7,185 bases of DNA from Cyclobacteriaceae bacterium (GTDB taxonomy: Bacteria; Bacteroidota; Bacteroidia; Cytophagales; Cyclobacteriaceae): positions 1 to 7,185 of the forward strand of contig JAIENH010000783.1 of assembly GCA_019751475.1 (NCBI GenBank). Direction: 5' to 3'. The stretch's first letter is position 1. Every line of letters begins with the position of its first letter. Positions 6,379-7,185 of this stretch are shown one piece after another. The position numbers and the translations under genes are program-made. Under the pieces are notes generated by a model. That model saw only the letters and a list, made by a program, of their open reading frames with translations. It did not search any database and was not told the DNA's origin.

Positions 6379-7098
6379 GTGAAATCGCAGACCCTTCGCT
6401 TTGCTGACTTGATTATTCATGAAGATGCCGACTACATTCTCATCAATAAGCCTCCGTTTGTATCTACACTGGAAGACAGAGTTGATAGCACGAATATCCT
6501 CGCATTGGCGAAAGCCTATGAACCGGAATCACAGGTATGTCACCGGCTCGACAAGGACACTTCCGGAGTGCTGGCCATCGCCCGGCATGCAGAGGCCTAC
6601 CGCCATGTAAGCCTTCAGTTTGAGCATCGCGAAGTAACGAAGGTGTATCATGCTGTAGTGGATGGTAAGCACGACTTTCAGGAGCGCTTAGTGGACAAGC
6701 CGATCTTCAAACAAAATGATGGCACAGTCAAGATTTCTTCGCAAGGAAAGCCAGCTCAAACAATCTTTACAACCCTGGAAGTATTTTCACAGCATTCGCT
6801 TATCGAGTGCCGCCCGGTGACGGGCCGGATGCACCAAATCCGGATTCATTTGGCCTACCTTAAGGCGCCCATTACCGGTGACGAAACCTACTGTGGAAAG
6901 CTGTTTTTTGTGTCGTCCATCAAGCGCGGTTTTCGCATGAAAAAGGAAACGGAGGAGCAGCCCCTCATAAAAAGGATGGCTCTGCACGCTTTTTCGTTGG
7001 AATTCAAGGGCCTTACGGGCGAAACCATTGTTGGGCAAGCGCCTTATCCTAAGGACTTTACCGCCTTACACAAGCAACTTTTAGCCAACGCCCGGTAA
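6379..7098 (+). CDS. RluA-family RNA pseudouridine synthase
   Basis: This 239-residue cytoplasmic enzyme converts uridine to pseudouridine in RNA. The RluA family is marked by CHRLDKDTSGVLAIA, where D58 in HRLD is the catalytic aspartate, by DYILINKPP near the N terminus (18-26), and by PVTGRMHQIRIHL (146-158) near the active site, where many relatives read GRTHQIR. There is no N-terminal S4 RNA-binding domain, as in RluA-type single-domain enzymes; the length fits. The Bacteroidota-style segment FVSSIKRGFRMKK then EEQPLIKRMALHAFSLEF closes the fold. The GTG at 6379 is chosen because the next in-frame codon block upstream ends in TAA at 6367-6369, and no ATG occurs before the conserved N-terminal strand. 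Which RNA (23S rRNA or tRNA position) it modifies cannot be read from the sequence. Confidence 0.92.
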   Translation: MKSQTLRFADLIIHEDADYILINKPPFVSTLEDRVDSTNILALAKAYEPESQVCHRLDKDTSGVLAIARHAEAYRHVSLQFEHREVTKVYHAVVDGKHDFQERLVDKPIFKQNDGTVKISSQGKPAQTIFTTLEVFSQHSLIECRPVTGRMHQIRIHLAYLKAPITGDETYCGKLFFVSSIKRGFRMKKETEEQPLIKRMALHAFSLEFKGLTGETIVGQAPYPKDFTALHKQLLANAR

Positions 7099-7111
7099 AA
7101 TCTGACGCCAG

Positions 7112-7143
7112 CTTGCATAATCACTTTATTGGGCATACTTTTG
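7112..7143 (+). promoter_or_regulatory. Promoter for the gene beyond the right edge
   Basis: TACTTTTG at 7136-7143 matches TAnnTTTG exactly, with CTTG at 7112-7115 as a -33 candidate 20 bases upstream, the best-spaced pair in the window. It should start transcription near 7148-7150 on the plus strand, for a gene that begins outside this window. No start codon with a credible reading frame is visible in the remaining bases. Confidence 0.6.
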
Positions 7144-7146
7144 TGT

Positions 7147-7174
7147 CCCTTTTTGAAAAGGGTTCTTTTTTTTT
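7147..7174 (+). terminator. Candidate intrinsic terminator after the pseudouridine synthase
   Basis: CCCTTT-TTGA-AAAGGG (7147-7162) forms a perfect six-base-pair stem with a four-base loop, followed by TTC and nine T residues (7166-7174). That is the layout of an intrinsic terminator on the plus strand, 48 bases after the pseudouridine synthase stop. The stem has only three GC pairs, so strength is doubtful. It overlaps the expected start of the promoter just upstream, so it might instead be an operator or leader hairpin. Confidence 0.5.
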
Positions 7175-7185
7175 GCAGTTAAACC

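Overview
The window looks like a piece of chromosome from a member of the Bacteroidota, probably of the Cytophagales type (phylum well supported, order an inference). Three things point there. The RecA fragment has the wording typical of this phylum (for example DAEHAFD and [18 protein letters not shown]). Four intergenic sites match the phylum's -7 promoter element TAnnTTTG exactly. No gene start is preceded by a Shine-Dalgarno sequence; the leader of the response regulator gene is A-rich instead. GC content is moderate throughout and no gene stands out in base use. I see no insertion sequence, tRNA, rRNA, CRISPR array or prophage gene.

Layout: positions 1-525 (minus strand) hold the first 175 codons of recA, cut by the window edge. 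A 279-bp divergent spacer (526-804) separates it from a plus-strand pair: a secreted, probable outer-membrane beta-barrel protein of unknown function (805-1926) and, one base later, a membrane-anchored HExxH metallopeptidase of the putative aminopeptidase family Aminopep/COG4324 (1928-2956). After a 104-bp spacer with a clear promoter comes a two-component pair: an OmpR/PhoB-type response regulator (3061-3750) and, three bases later, a PhoR-like histidine kinase without a sensor domain (3754-4794). A second promoter precedes a PiT-family phosphate permease (4888-6306). A third lies directly against the GTG start of an RluA-family pseudouridine synthase (6379-7098), implying a leaderless message. 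The last 87 bases hold a fourth promoter-like sequence that runs into a hairpin plus T-tract resembling a terminator.

How the genes may work together: the kinase, with two membrane helices joined by a loop of about six residues, resembles PhoR without its PAS domain, and it sits next to a PhoB-like regulator and a phosphate permease. A phosphate-response module is a reasonable inference but is not shown by the sequence. The barrel protein and the peptidase are almost certainly co-transcribed and may share an envelope role. RecA and the pseudouridine synthase are housekeeping genes with no evident link to their neighbours. I found nothing that amounts to a clearly new system; the best leads are the uncharacterised barrel/peptidase pair, the leaderless start and the regulatory sites.
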